Below are positions 8,938 to 18,277 of a DNA stretch of 64,000 nucleotides, piece by piece. Position 1 is the first letter of the stretch, and each line of letters begins with the position of its first letter. The DNA lies in contig NZ_CP151803.1 of the NCBI RefSeq assembly GCF_038446955.1, forward strand, positions 4,402,001 to 4,466,000. Direction: 5' to 3'. The position numbers and the translations under genes were made by a program. The notes below the pieces were generated by a model that was not told the DNA's origin, searched no databases, and worked only from the letters and a program-made list of their open reading frames with translations. This DNA is from Pedobacter sp. FW305-3-2-15-E-R2A2 (lineage in GTDB: Bacteria; Bacteroidota; Bacteroidia; Sphingobacteriales; Sphingobacteriaceae).

Positions 8938-11900
8938 ATGATCGATCAGAAATCAGACCTTAGTTTTAACCAAATCACCTTCAATCCATTTGAAGATCAG
9001 AAGGATATTGAAAAAATTGTAGCCATTAATGAATCACAACGTGAAATCTGGTTATCTTGTATCATAGGCGGTGATGAAGCAAGCCTTGCCTATAATGAAT
9101 CTGTTTCATTAGATTTTACAGGCCCTTTTCAGTTCAGTGCATTCAGAAAATCACTGGAAATTATTGTAAAACGCCACGAAGCACTAAGATCTTCAGTCAG
9201 TGCCAACGGAGAGAATTTCATCATTTACAAAGACTTCCCTTTCAATTTCGAAATGGAAGACCTGAGCAGCAATGATACCCTCGAACAGCAGCAGCTGCTC
9301 AGGGAATTTGTAGCCGATCAGATGAACCTGACATTCGACATACAGAATGGTCCGTTATTTCGTGTACACCTTCATAAACTGGAAGATGACCACCATTATT
9401 TCACATTGGTCATCCATCATCTTATTGGGGACGGATGGTCTATAGGCATCATCTTGGAAAACCTGAGTAAACTTTACAATGCTCATTTAAAGGGTTTGCC
9501 TGCAATTCTGGACGAAGGTCCTCAAATCAGCACTTATGCTTTAGAACAGCACCACTTTCTTCAAAGCGAAGATTTTAGGAAAGTAGAAAACTATTGGTTG
9601 GATCTATATAAAGGCAATATCCCTGTGTTAGACCTGCCGACAGACTATGTAAGGCCAGCAACACGTACTTACAAAGCCCATCGAATCGACCATCCCCTTT
9701 CTGTTTCGCTGATTAGTCAGCTAAAGGCAATGGGAGCGAAAGCCGGATGCAGCCTTGTCAACACGATGTTGACTGCCTTTGAAGTTTTTCTATACCAGCA
9801 AACCAGACAAAGAGATATTGTGGTCGGCCTGCCTACAGCCGGACAATCCGCCACAGAAAACTTTGAATTGGTTGGACATTGCGTAAACCTCCTGCCGTTA
9901 AGAAGTATTATTGATCCCGAGCTCTCCTTTCTGCAATACCTGAAGCTTAGAAAATCAGCTTTTTTCGATGCTTATGAACACCAGCAGTTTAGTTTTGGCC
10001 AGCTGGTAAAGAAACTAAATGTAAAAAGAGATACCTCGCGAATCCCCTTGGTTCCTGTAGTTTTTAATATGGATATGGGCATGGATAGTGCCGTATTTTT
10101 CGATACCCTTCAACACCATTTGGTTTCAAATCCGAGAGCCTATGAAACTTTCGAGATCTTTCTGAATTTAACCGGATCGAAAGATAGTTTTATATTGGAA
10201 TGGACCTATAATACCCAGCTTTTCAAAGCAGCGACCATAGAGCGGATGACGAAGGAATTCGAAATTCTTCTTGAGAAACTGGCACAGCAACCTGAACTTC
10301 AGTTAAGTGACTGCGCTAAAACAGCTAAAAAAGGAACATCTGAAGCGATGAAACCTGTTGGGCATGCTTTTAAGAACACCATCGAGCTGATCAATGAGGT
10401 TGCCGGTCATTATCCGGATAAGACTGCTGTTTCCTTCAGGAAGGAACAAATGAGCTATAAGCAACTGATGGAGAAGTCCAATCAACTGGCTTTTTACTTA
10501 ATTGAAAAGGGAGTCCGCGCTGGCGACATCATTGGGTTGTCAACAGAACGGTCCATGGAAATGCTGATCTCCCTGCTGGCCATTTTAAAGGCCGGAGCGG
10601 TTTATATTCCCCTGGATCCGGAGTACCCTCATGAGCGGATAGAATTTATGTTAACGGATTCTGCAGCGAAAAAATTACTCACCTCGCGACAAAACAAGGG
10701 CCGGTTTCATACCAATGCTCAGGAAATTGTAATGGAGGAAATCTGGCAGAGTCTTGGTAATTATCCGGATCATCAACCTCAAATACAAACAGGCCCGAAT
10801 GATCTCGCTTATATACTCTATACTTCAGGCTCCACAGGAAAGCCCAAGGGAGTAAAAATTACCCATAAAAATCTCTCTAACTTTTTATTGAGCATGCAGG
10901 TTGCGCCGGGTATTACAGCCGATGACCGCTTGCTTGCCATTACTACCATTTCTTTTGACATTGCCGGGCTGGAACTTTATCTACCGCTCATTTCTGCTGC
11001 TGAGCTGGTCATTGCAGACACAGAGGAAACAAAAGACGGCAGATTGTTGCTCGGCATCATCGAGGAAAGAGCAATCAGCATCATGCAAGCCACGCCTTCA
11101 ACATGGCAAATGATGATCGACTCTGACTGGCAAAAAGCATATGCGATAAAAATACTTTCGGGGGGAGAAGCCTTAAAAAAAGAACTGGCCGATCAACTGC
11201 TCAAACGATGTACTGCCTTATGGAATATGTATGGTCCAACAGAAACTACCATTTGGTCGACCATCAAAAAAGTTAGTCCGGGGGATCAGCTACTCACCAT
11301 CGGCCATCCGATTAACCAGACAGACCTCTATATCATGGATGAATTGGGAAGGCCCTTACCTTCCGGTATGCCTGGAGAAATATATATCGGAGGAGCTGGT
11401 GTAGCAGACGGCTATTTAAACAGGCCAGAGCTGACCAATGAGAAGTTTATACAGGACGATGATTCTGGTCAGATATTATATAAAACGGGGGATCTTGGTA
11501 AATTATTAGAAAACGGCGAATACCTCTGCCTGGGAAGGATTGATCAGCAGGTAAAAATTCGTGGACACCGGATCGAATTAGGGGAAATTGAAACCATCAT
11601 TGCTGCTCAGGAAGGAATTAAGCAAGCCGTCGTCCTGGCAAGAGAAGATGCACCTTCAGATAAGCGGTTGATTGCTTATGTCCTTCTTGACGATAAAACT
11701 GATCAGGACAACCTTTCCTGGAAAGATCGCTGGGATGCCCTCTATGATATGGGGGCAGCGTCCAAACAAGACCTGGCCCTTTCCGAGCAGAATCTGGACG
11801 ACAGCCTGCTGGAACATTATGAAAATAGTGCTGATTTAGCTTTGCAGGCTGCCGAATGGCTTCATTCCTCCACAGAAAGGATTAAGCTGCTCGGTTCAAA

Positions 11901-14157
11901 AAAAATCTATGAAATCGGAAGTGGTGCGGGGCAGCTCCTGTTTGAGCTTGCTCCGGAAACCGAATATTATATGGCGACAGATTATGCGCAAACGGCCATT
12001 CATAATTTAAATGAGAAGTTGGCCGCAGCTCCTGATCAATGGAGCCATGTAAAAGCGAAAACGGCTGAGGCAGATGACTTTACAGACATTGTAGATACTT
12101 CATTTGACCTGGTCCTGATTCATAGCGTGGCCCAATATTTTGTCAATGCAGATTACCTGATTAAAGTGATTAAAGAATCTGTTAAATCGCTCAGATCAGG
12201 TGGTTGTATTTTCATTGGAGACATGCAGGGTAAGAATTCCCTGAAAATGTGCCATGCAATGGATCACCTCCCACATGCTGCGGATTCGACTACCTTATCT
12301 TCCTTTAATGAGGCTGTGCTCAACAGGGTCCGCATAGAGGATGAGCTTGTTGCAGATCCGGGCTTTTTCTACAGCTTGCCGGGGATCATCCCTGAAATTA
12401 CCGGAGTAGATGTCCAGCTTCGGAAAGGCCTGTCTTTAAATGAAACCACAAAATATCATTATGACATCTGGTTATATGTTGCGGTTCCCTCTGAAACGGT
12501 AATTCCTGATACCCAGGTCATCTGGAAGAATGAAGATTCTTTACTTGAAATTGAGCGCCTGCTCTCCGCCAATCCATCACAGGTCCTGGAATTAAAAAAC
12601 ATTGTAAACAAACGTACCGCCAAAGATCACCGGCTATTACAGCTCATGCAGAGCAGAGACCCCAATAGCCTTTTGAAAGAGATCAAAATTGAAGTGGCAG
12701 GGATAAACGAGGGTTCTGCTCCGGATCTTTTCTGGGAGCTGGGAGCGCGTTTAAATTTCAATGCACATGTCAGGTGGACCAGCGATGGAACAGATGGCCT
12801 GTTTGATGTGGTTTTTATTCCTTCTTCCCGGAAAGCAACACTTCCCTATTTTTCTGCTGCTGAATCCTTAAAATCAAATCTACACAGCTACGCCAGGTTG
12901 CCTTTCTCGAAGAATGAAATTGTCATCTCCAAAGAGATCATTGGAGCATGGAAAGACAAGCTCTATAAAGCCCTTCCTGCCTATATGGTACCTGATGACT
13001 TTATCGCGCTCAAAAGCTTTCCTTTAACCGCCAATGCAAAAATCGATAGAAATGCCTTTCCGAAACCTTATGCCAAAAGGACGGATGATGGCAGCAACAG
13101 ACAGGTGGGTCTGGTACTTACTAAAAATGAACAACTGGTCACAGATATCTGGTCAGCTGCGCTGGGATTGGAACACCTCAGCCTTACCGATGATTTCTTT
13201 GAGCTTGGCGGGCATTCCCTGCTGGCCGTAAAGGTGATGATTGCGATAGAAAAAGAGACAGGAAAGAGACTTCCTTTAGCAACGCTGTTTAACAATTCCA
13301 CGATTCAAAAGCTGGCTGCACAACTTATTGCAGACGAAGCTCATGAAGTCTGGGAATCGCTGGTTCCCATTAAGACAACCGGCAAAAAGGACCCTTTATT
13401 TATGGTTCATGGAGGAGGCTTAAATGTTCTGGTGTTTAAATCAATCAGCACCTATGTAAGCGAAGAACAACCCATTTATGGTCTGCAGGCCCTGGGATTA
13501 AACCAGGAAACCCAGCTCTATACCAGTATTGAAGAGATTGCGGCAGTCTATGTTGCAGAAATCATTAAAGTAAATCCAAATGGACCTTATTGTCTGTGTG
13601 GGTATTCTCTGGGAGGCTTTATTGTTTATGAAATGGCAAAGCAACTGAAGGATATGGGGAAAGCCGTTAAATTTTTGGGGATCCTGGATACTTATGCCGG
13701 GGATGCCGGTGGCTCTACGGAAACATCAGTTAAATTAATGAAGAAGATCAGACGTCAGTTCTATAAGATTCCCTTTTTTGTTGGCTCATTTTTCAGAAAT
13801 CCAAGCGAAGCCATCCAATATCAAATCCATAGGCTGAGGTTAAGACTGGATCGGATTTTAAACAATGAGGTAAAAGATTACACCATTCATTTCAGCCCTT
13901 ATGAAAAAGAGATTTATAATCATTACGACAAGGCCCATGATCACTACAAAATGGAACCTTCGGATATTAAGATCAGTCTTTTCAGGGTAAAGAAGAGACT
14001 TTATTACCTGGATGACCTGGTTTATCTCGGTTGGAATAAATTTGCGAAGCAGGGAGTAGAAACTCATGATGTTCCCGGAGATCATGAAACCTTTTTATAT
14101 TCACCTAACGATGCGGAGTTTGCAAGGATTCTGCAAGACACATTAGACAAAATTTAG
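8938..14157 (+). CDS. NRPS: C-A-(N-methyltransferase)-PCP-TE
   Basis: A 1739-residue terminal NRPS module. Condensation domain about 25-440 with HHLIGDG near 158; adenylation from about 460 (A3 near 626, A4 FDIAGLELY near 672, A5 MYGPTETTIW near 762, A8 near 865, A10 ANAKIDRN near 1365); a methyltransferase inserted between A8 and A10 at about 920-1290 (YEIGSGAGQLLFEL near 990, FDLVLIHSVAQYF), the usual site for NRPS N-methylation; PCP Ser near 1426 (FELGGHSLL); thioesterase from about 1485 with GYSLGG near 1555 and a C-terminal GDHETFL His. The specificity code read by hand is D-I-L-Q-L-G-M-I-W-K. It differs at one position from the glycine code I know (DILQLGLIWK), so N-methylglycine is the likely building block. 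The gene follows the hybrid synthase by five bases, and TE should release the finished product. Confidence 0.93.
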   Translation: MIDQKSDLSFNQITFNPFEDQKDIEKIVAINESQREIWLSCIIGGDEASLAYNESVSLDFTGPFQFSAFRKSLEIIVKRHEALRSSVSANGENFIIYKDFPFNFEMEDLSSNDTLEQQQLLREFVADQMNLTFDIQNGPLFRVHLHKLEDDHHYFTLVIHHLIGDGWSIGIILENLSKLYNAHLKGLPAILDEGPQISTYALEQHHFLQSEDFRKVENYWLDLYKGNIPVLDLPTDYVRPATRTYKAHRIDHPLSVSLISQLKAMGAKAGCSLVNTMLTAFEVFLYQQTRQRDIVVGLPTAGQSATENFELVGHCVNLLPLRSIIDPELSFLQYLKLRKSAFFDAYEHQQFSFGQLVKKLNVKRDTSRIPLVPVVFNMDMGMDSAVFFDTLQHHLVSNPRAYETFEIFLNLTGSKDSFILEWTYNTQLFKAATIERMTKEFEILLEKLAQQPELQLSDCAKTAKKGTSEAMKPVGHAFKNTIELINEVAGHYPDKTAVSFRKEQMSYKQLMEKSNQLAFYLIEKGVRAGDIIGLSTERSMEMLISLLAILKAGAVYIPLDPEYPHERIEFMLTDSAAKKLLTSRQNKGRFHTNAQEIVMEEIWQSLGNYPDHQPQIQTGPNDLAYILYTSGSTGKPKGVKITHKNLSNFLLSMQVAPGITADDRLLAITTISFDIAGLELYLPLISAAELVIADTEETKDGRLLLGIIEERAISIMQATPSTWQMMIDSDWQKAYAIKILSGGEALKKELADQLLKRCTALWNMYGPTETTIWSTIKKVSPGDQLLTIGHPINQTDLYIMDELGRPLPSGMPGEIYIGGAGVADGYLNRPELTNEKFIQDDDSGQILYKTGDLGKLLENGEYLCLGRIDQQVKIRGHRIELGEIETIIAAQEGIKQAVVLAREDAPSDKRLIAYVLLDDKTDQDNLSWKDRWDALYDMGAASKQDLALSEQNLDDSLLEHYENSADLALQAAEWLHSSTERIKLLGSKKIYEIGSGAGQLLFELAPETEYYMATDYAQTAIHNLNEKLAAAPDQWSHVKAKTAEADDFTDIVDTSFDLVLIHSVAQYFVNADYLIKVIKESVKSLRSGGCIFIGDMQGKNSLKMCHAMDHLPHAADSTTLSSFNEAVLNRVRIEDELVADPGFFYSLPGIIPEITGVDVQLRKGLSLNETTKYHYDIWLYVAVPSETVIPDTQVIWKNEDSLLEIERLLSANPSQVLELKNIVNKRTAKDHRLLQLMQSRDPNSLLKEIKIEVAGINEGSAPDLFWELGARLNFNAHVRWTSDGTDGLFDVVFIPSSRKATLPYFSAAESLKSNLHSYARLPFSKNEIVISKEIIGAWKDKLYKALPAYMVPDDFIALKSFPLTANAKIDRNAFPKPYAKRTDDGSNRQVGLVLTKNEQLVTDIWSAALGLEHLSLTDDFFELGGHSLLAVKVMIAIEKETGKRLPLATLFNNSTIQKLAAQLIADEAHEVWESLVPIKTTGKKDPLFMVHGGGLNVLVFKSISTYVSEEQPIYGLQALGLNQETQLYTSIEEIAAVYVAEIIKVNPNGPYCLCGYSLGGFIVYEMAKQLKDMGKAVKFLGILDTYAGDAGGSTETSVKLMKKIRRQFYKIPFFVGSFFRNPSEAIQYQIHRLRLRLDRILNNEVKDYTIHFSPYEKEIYNHYDKAHDHYKMEPSDIKISLFRVKKRLYYLDDLVYLGWNKFAKQGVETHDVPGDHETFLYSPNDAEFARILQDTLDKI

Positions 14158-14182
14158 TAGAGAAAGAATTTCTCTCCTTAGC

Positions 14183-14224
14183 ATCCCGGTATCTGATCCG
14201 CCTAAATAGATCAGATACCGGGAT
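14183..14224. terminator. long hairpin between convergent genes
   Basis: ATCCCGGTATCTGATC at 14183-14198 and its exact complement at 14209-14224 form a perfect 16-bp stem with a 10-base loop. It lies between the NRPS and the convergent glycosyltransferase. The T run is short on both sides, so termination is likely but weaker than at the other hairpins. Confidence 0.75.
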
Positions 14225-14237
14225 TTAACAGATCCTC

Positions 14238-15404
14238 TTATTTTCTTTTAGATTTCTCCCAGGCGGCACTTTGATTCTTTTGATAATACCTAAGAATCCC
14301 TGCAATGACCGCATAGTTCATTACACAGAAATAGTAAGGAATAAATAAGGCTTTTATCCGGATATTCCTGTTTTCGAAATAAAGTCCGATGAGGCTGAGC
14401 AGGTAGAAAAAAACCTGAAGACCAAATAAAACCTGATAAAACAAGGATCCGGTATCAAATGCGATCCATGCATTCAGGATCAAGGCAAGAATCAGTAAAA
14501 AGGGAGTAATGGTCCAGCGCAAAACCCGATGGCTAATGTACTGAAACGTAAAAATAGGATAATGGAAGGGGTTTGCCGCCTTTTTTAAACGCAATATCGA
14601 TTGAATCCCACCTGCGGCAATTCTTATTTTACGTTTTAACTCTTCCTTTACATCTGCCGAAGCCGTTTCCATGGCATAGGCATCGGGTTCATAGGCAATG
14701 ATGTGTCCGTTTTCTGCAATTCGCATAGCAATCATATGGTCATCTATAATCGTATCAGATGCTACAGGCTGATATAATGCCTTACGGATACTGAACAATT
14801 CACCCGCAGCACCTACACCGGAGTACAAGGCATAGTCCCACTTTTTCAAAAGAGACTCATACTTCCAGTAAAACCCTTCCCCTGCAGAGCTGGCATCAGC
14901 GGTTTCCTCTACCAGAATTCGCTTTTCTCCTGCAACTGCCCCCACTTTAGGATTCTGATAGTGCTTTACCAATTCCAGAAGTGCATCTTTATTCAGAAAG
15001 GTATTGGCATCTGTAAAAACGATGATCTCCATTTCCAGGAATGGGATGGCTCTTTTAATGGCCGCCATCTTTCCTGCTCTTGCATCACTATGGAGCAAGG
15101 TAACTTCAGGATAAGCACTGACCTTCTTTGCGGTGTGATCTGTAGAACCATCGGTAATAAAAATAACCTGAACCTTATCTTTGGGGTAATTCAGTGCCAG
15201 GGTATTCCTGATCTTTTCCTCAATAATATCTTCTTCATTATAAGCGGCAATCAATACCGATATGCCTGGTAAAACTGCCTCTTTTTTGAAGGCAAAAGGA
15301 GTATAAAACAAGTTTTTAACCTTCACCAGGATATATAATACAAAACCATACCCGATAAAGGTATATACAATCAGAAAAATGCTGATCCAAAAAGCTATAA
15401 TCAT
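14238..15404 (-). CDS. membrane glycosyltransferase, family 2
   Basis: A processive-type GT2 enzyme of 388 residues from the ATG at 15404; the frame also has a TTG one codon upstream. Layout: one N-terminal membrane segment (about 1-25), a cytoplasmic GT-A domain with ISVLIAAYNEED, TDGSTD, the DxD-like FTDAN, and the acceptor motif IIDDHM, then three or four membrane segments from about 295 to the end. This resembles cellulose-synthase-like and EpsO-type transferases that elongate a polymer or lipid-linked glycan at the inner membrane. A 6-base gap separates it from the upstream GT2 gene, so the two are probably co-transcribed. Donor and acceptor are unknown. Confidence 0.88.
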   Translation of the reverse strand: MIIAFWISIFLIVYTFIGYGFVLYILVKVKNLFYTPFAFKKEAVLPGISVLIAAYNEEDIIEEKIRNTLALNYPKDKVQVIFITDGSTDHTAKKVSAYPEVTLLHSDARAGKMAAIKRAIPFLEMEIIVFTDANTFLNKDALLELVKHYQNPKVGAVAGEKRILVEETADASSAGEGFYWKYESLLKKWDYALYSGVGAAGELFSIRKALYQPVASDTIIDDHMIAMRIAENGHIIAYEPDAYAMETASADVKEELKRKIRIAAGGIQSILRLKKAANPFHYPIFTFQYISHRVLRWTITPFLLILALILNAWIAFDTGSLFYQVLFGLQVFFYLLSLIGLYFENRNIRIKALFIPYYFCVMNYAVIAGILRYYQKNQSAAWEKSKRK

Positions 15405-15410
15405 CAATAT

Positions 15411-16322
15411 TTATATTTTAAAACCTAAATCAGCACTTTGATTCGAATGACTGAAATTCCAGATCAAGCCTTTCAGCACCCACTTAATTAAATCTTTCCG
15501 TCCTTTTTTCAGGTATAACAGGATTTGTTTTGGACAGGCGATGAAAATGTAAAACAAACTAAACAGCAGGGTATTGAACCAACCCGTATTGCGACGAATA
15601 AAAAGCATCCTGTTTCGGGTCATGAAATAGGTTTTGATATTACTTTCCTTTCCTACACTTATAGATTCTTTATGATATACTTTTGTCCGCCCGCTGAACC
15701 AGATTTTCTGACCTGCTCTTTTAAATTTTTCGCACCAATCCAGTTCTTCATAATACAGGAAATAATGTGCTTCCATAAGTCCTACCCTTTCCAGATCTGC
15801 CCTTCGGCACATCATTGCCGCACCATGACAAAACGCAGTTTCCCTGCTGGCCTCATCATATTGTCCAACATTGTGTTCCATATTACCTATTCCTTTATTT
15901 CGGCAAGTCAGGTAGTTCATCTCTGTAAATCCCGCATACTGAATCAGGTCAGGCTGATCATAATAAAGCAGTAAAGGTGAGATCAGACCTATTTCAGGAT
16001 TCCGTTCCAATTCCTCACTGAGCACTGGAATCAGATTGGGCGTAATTTCCGTATCGTTATTTAGCAAAAGAAGAAAATCCCCTGTTGCCCGCTCAATGCC
16101 TATGTTATTACCACCTGCAAACCCGAGATTTTCTGCTGACCGCAGGTATATAAGCCCGGGAAAAGCCGATAAAAATTCGGGGCCATGATCAATCCTGCTG
16201 CCATTATCAACCAGAATTACTTCAAGCGGGATCTCTCCGGCATGGTCCTTAACAGACTTTAAAAAAGCAATGGTTACTTCAGGTTGGTTAAAGTTGACAG
16301 AAATTATGGAGGTCATTTTCAT
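15411..16322 (-). CDS. glycosyltransferase, family 2 (rhamnosyltransferase-like)
   Basis: A 303-residue soluble GT2 protein. The nucleotide-sugar fold is clear: SIISVNFNQPEVT at the N-terminus, VILVDNGS near 36-43, ENLGFAGGNNIGI, LLLLNNDTEI as the DxD-equivalent, and YYEELDWCEKFKRAG near 190-205 as the acceptor region. These are features of the WbbL/rhamnosyltransferase branch, though the donor sugar cannot be read from sequence. A second start at MTS two codons in is possible. It is first of a two-gene unit with the membrane GT2, and should add one sugar during exopolysaccharide repeat assembly. Confidence 0.88.
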   Translation of the reverse strand: MKMTSIISVNFNQPEVTIAFLKSVKDHAGEIPLEVILVDNGSRIDHGPEFLSAFPGLIYLRSAENLGFAGGNNIGIERATGDFLLLLNNDTEITPNLIPVLSEELERNPEIGLISPLLLYYDQPDLIQYAGFTEMNYLTCRNKGIGNMEHNVGQYDEASRETAFCHGAAMMCRRADLERVGLMEAHYFLYYEELDWCEKFKRAGQKIWFSGRTKVYHKESISVGKESNIKTYFMTRNRMLFIRRNTGWFNTLLFSLFYIFIACPKQILLYLKKGRKDLIKWVLKGLIWNFSHSNQSADLGFKI

Positions 16323-16435
16323 GTTTTGTAAAAGTAATACTTTGATTTATCATTTTTGTCTCAATATGACGATCAAAAAAGCTATAATTGTACCAGTCTT
16401 TTATTTAACCATCAATAATTTGACTTCCGGGGAAT

Positions 16436-16471
16436 AATCCTATTGATTTGATAACTAATATTGATAGGATT
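16436..16471. repeat. inverted repeat, candidate operator
   Basis: AATCCTAT at 16436-16443 and ATAGGATT at 16464-16471 are perfect complements separated by 20 bases. The spacing, about two helical turns, would suit a dimeric or tetrameric regulator. Function is inferred from position only, upstream of the divergent GT2 pair and the doubtful ORF. Confidence 0.35.
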
Positions 16472-16479
16472 GGTCATAT

Positions 16480-16953
16480 GTGCAGAGAAATAAAAAAATG
16501 TCAATGTTAAGTATAATATCCACCTTATTAAAATATGTTGGAATACTCATCAGTGTGTCATTTCCACAACGCCAACGTCTGACTAACACTAACGGAGAGA
16601 CCGATCCTACCGTTATTGCCGCTTCCGTTAAAGACTCGGGAGATACCATAAAACTTGTTCGCACTGATTCCCCAACCACCATCTGTTACGTCTCGCGTAA
16701 ATCATCTCATCAACTTTTAAAAACCAGATCTAAAAAGAATATAGTTAGCCCCTCTTATAGGGAATATAAGTATAATGGTAAAAAAGGATATTCTGAGCTC
16801 TGCAGGAATAGAACTTCTGGCTTTCCTGAACAAATAAAAATAGCACAAATGCTGAAGCAAAATCAGCTGAAGCCTATTTGGACGCACTTTCATCGCATGC
16901 AGCGCGGTGATGTCGATAAGTCTGAAGATCCCTCGTTTTGCCTGTATATTTAG
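16480..16953 (+). CDS. doubtful ORF, unknown
   Basis: A frame that could encode 157 residues, with an inner ATG at 16498. The start has one hydrophobic stretch (MSMLSIISTLLKYVGILISV) that could be a signal peptide. The remainder is basic and low in recognisable structure, and I can match it to no family. A 76-codon frame on the other strand overlaps its first half. It may be a degraded gene, an orphan, or plain intergenic sequence. It sits between two glycosyltransferase units. Confidence 0.2.
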   Translation: MQRNKKMSMLSIISTLLKYVGILISVSFPQRQRLTNTNGETDPTVIAASVKDSGDTIKLVRTDSPTTICYVSRKSSHQLLKTRSKKNIVSPSYREYKYNGKKGYSELCRNRTSGFPEQIKIAQMLKQNQLKPIWTHFHRMQRGDVDKSEDPSFCLYI

Positions 16954-16982
16954 AAGGCAGGTCCCATCACCCTAAGTTTGTT

Positions 16983-17024
16983 AATATTCTAAAAAACACC
17001 TGTAAAAGGACTATTTAGAATATT
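16983..17024. repeat. 11-bp inverted repeat upstream of GT14 gene
   Basis: AATATTCTAAA at 16983-16993 and TTTAGAATATT at 17014-17024 are exact complements with a 20-base spacer, 37 bases before the start at 17062. A hairpin here lacks GC and a T tract, so an operator is more likely than a terminator (inference). Confidence 0.5.
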
Positions 17025-17061
17025 GGCACTATATTTTCATTGCGAAACATTTGCTGTAGAC

Positions 17062-17922
17062 ATGCGTATTGCCCATCTGATCTTAACTTATACCAATCCC
17101 CAACAAACCGAAAGAATGATCAGGAACTTATATCATGAAAATTTTGATTTTTACATTCATGTAGATAAAAAATTCGATATCAATCCTCATCTTTTTTTTA
17201 AAACATTACCTAACGTCTATTTCATCAATAACAGAGTTGACGTAAAATGGGCCGGCTTTAGTACGGTTATTGCTACTTTTGAGTGCATACAAGAAATTGT
17301 GTCCACTGGAATCACCTATGGATTTATTAATTTTTTAAGTGGACAGGATTATCCGCTCAAGCCTGCATCGGCCATTCATGAATTCTTTGAAAATAGGGTA
17401 GACAAAGAGTACCTTAGCTATCGCGATATTAAAAATGACTGGAAAGAAGGCTTAATCCGTATGGAGAATTATTTCCTGTCGGGCTATCACTTTCCTGGAA
17501 AACACAGACTGGAAAAAGTGATCAACAAAATGCTTCCCAGAAGGGAATTACCTTATAAATTACACCCATACGGGAAATCAATGTTTTGGATGCTCAGTCC
17601 GGAAGTAGCCCTGTATGTGGTAAACAAAGTAGAAGGAGATAAAAAACTTAGACAATTCTTTTCTTTTACCTGGGCTAGTGATGAATTTGTTTTTCAGACC
17701 ATCATACTCAATTCGAGGTATAAAGACAAGGTGATTAATAACAACTACAGGTATATCGACTGGTCTGCCGGAGGAGCAAACCCTAAAGTACTGAACGAGA
17801 CAGATTTTGAACATTTAAAGAAAACAGAAATGTTGTTTGCGAGGAAATTTGACATGGTCAACCATTCTGAAATTTTAAATTTAATCGACAACAACTTATT
17901 ACAACATGGCACACATAATTAA
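17062..17922 (+). CDS. beta-1,6-N-acetylglucosaminyltransferase-like, GT14 (core-2/I-branching)
   Basis: A glycosyltransferase of 286 residues counted from ATG 17062 (MRIAHLILTY). The frame is open 13 codons further up, but the paralogue at 31932-32786 begins at the same MRIA, which decides the start. Family marks are FYIHVDKKFD, the FLSGQDYPLKP motif, and the C-terminal WASDEFVFQTIILNS block holding the catalytic acid region. Known relatives branch glycans with GlcNAc or add xylose; bacterial members occur in capsule clusters. Its last 17 bases overlap the cupin gene, so the two are translationally linked. Confidence 0.85.
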   Translation: MRIAHLILTYTNPQQTERMIRNLYHENFDFYIHVDKKFDINPHLFFKTLPNVYFINNRVDVKWAGFSTVIATFECIQEIVSTGITYGFINFLSGQDYPLKPASAIHEFFENRVDKEYLSYRDIKNDWKEGLIRMENYFLSGYHFPGKHRLEKVINKMLPRRELPYKLHPYGKSMFWMLSPEVALYVVNKVEGDKKLRQFFSFTWASDEFVFQTIILNSRYKDKVINNNYRYIDWSAGGANPKVLNETDFEHLKKTEMLFARKFDMVNHSEILNLIDNNLLQHGTHN

Positions 17923-18277
17923 CATTCAAACATTTAAGGACAGCAGAGGCATTCTTACCGTATTAGACCAGGTGGTTCCATTTGAGATCAAAAGGTTATT
18001 TTATATCTACGCAGTTGATGATACGGACCGCGGGGGTCACAGACATCACGAAACCCATCAGGCTGCGATTTGTATTAAAGGTTCTTGCAAAATCACGAAC
18101 AATAATGGCAAAACAACGGAAATATTCGATCTTGATAGTCCTGAAAAATGCATCTTCTTATTGCCTGAAGATTGGCATGTTATGCATGATTTCTCTGAAG
18201 ACGCGATCTTACTTGTACTAGCTTCCACCGCATTTGATCCTAAAGATTATATCTATGAGCCTTATGCTACCACATAA
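17906..18277 (+). CDS. fdtA: WxcM-like cupin, dTDP-sugar 3,4-ketoisomerase (FdtA type)
   Basis: A 123-residue single-domain cupin. FdtA/QdtA enzymes convert dTDP-4-keto-6-deoxyglucose to the 3-keto isomer, the step before a 3-amino sugar is made. The active-site block DRGGHRHHETHQ (residues about 41-52) carries the His cluster of the family, and YIYAVDD precedes it. The start overlaps the GT14 gene by 17 bases. Downstream lies a broken aminotransferase that would have been its natural partner, so a 3-amino-3,6-dideoxyhexose pathway was probably once complete here. It may now be without function or serve another aminotransferase. Confidence 0.8.
   Translation: MAHIINIQTFKDSRGILTVLDQVVPFEIKRLFYIYAVDDTDRGGHRHHETHQAAICIKGSCKITNNNGKTTEIFDLDSPEKCIFLLPEDWHVMHDFSEDAILLVLASTAFDPKDYIYEPYATT

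Larger units (their letters stand above)
16323..17061. other. 740-base region with inverted repeats and one doubtful ORF
   Basis: It lies between divergent genes and presumably carries the promoters of the minus-strand GT2 pair and of the plus-strand GT14 gene. Two inverted repeats are visible (16436-16471 and 16983-17024). One open frame at 16480-16953 is listed separately as doubtful. There is no clear exact TAnnTTTG promoter. Confidence 0.4.

Noticed and set aside
16455..16682. Minus-strand frame of 75 codons
   Set aside because: It conflicts with the plus-strand frame, shows no family and has no clear start context.
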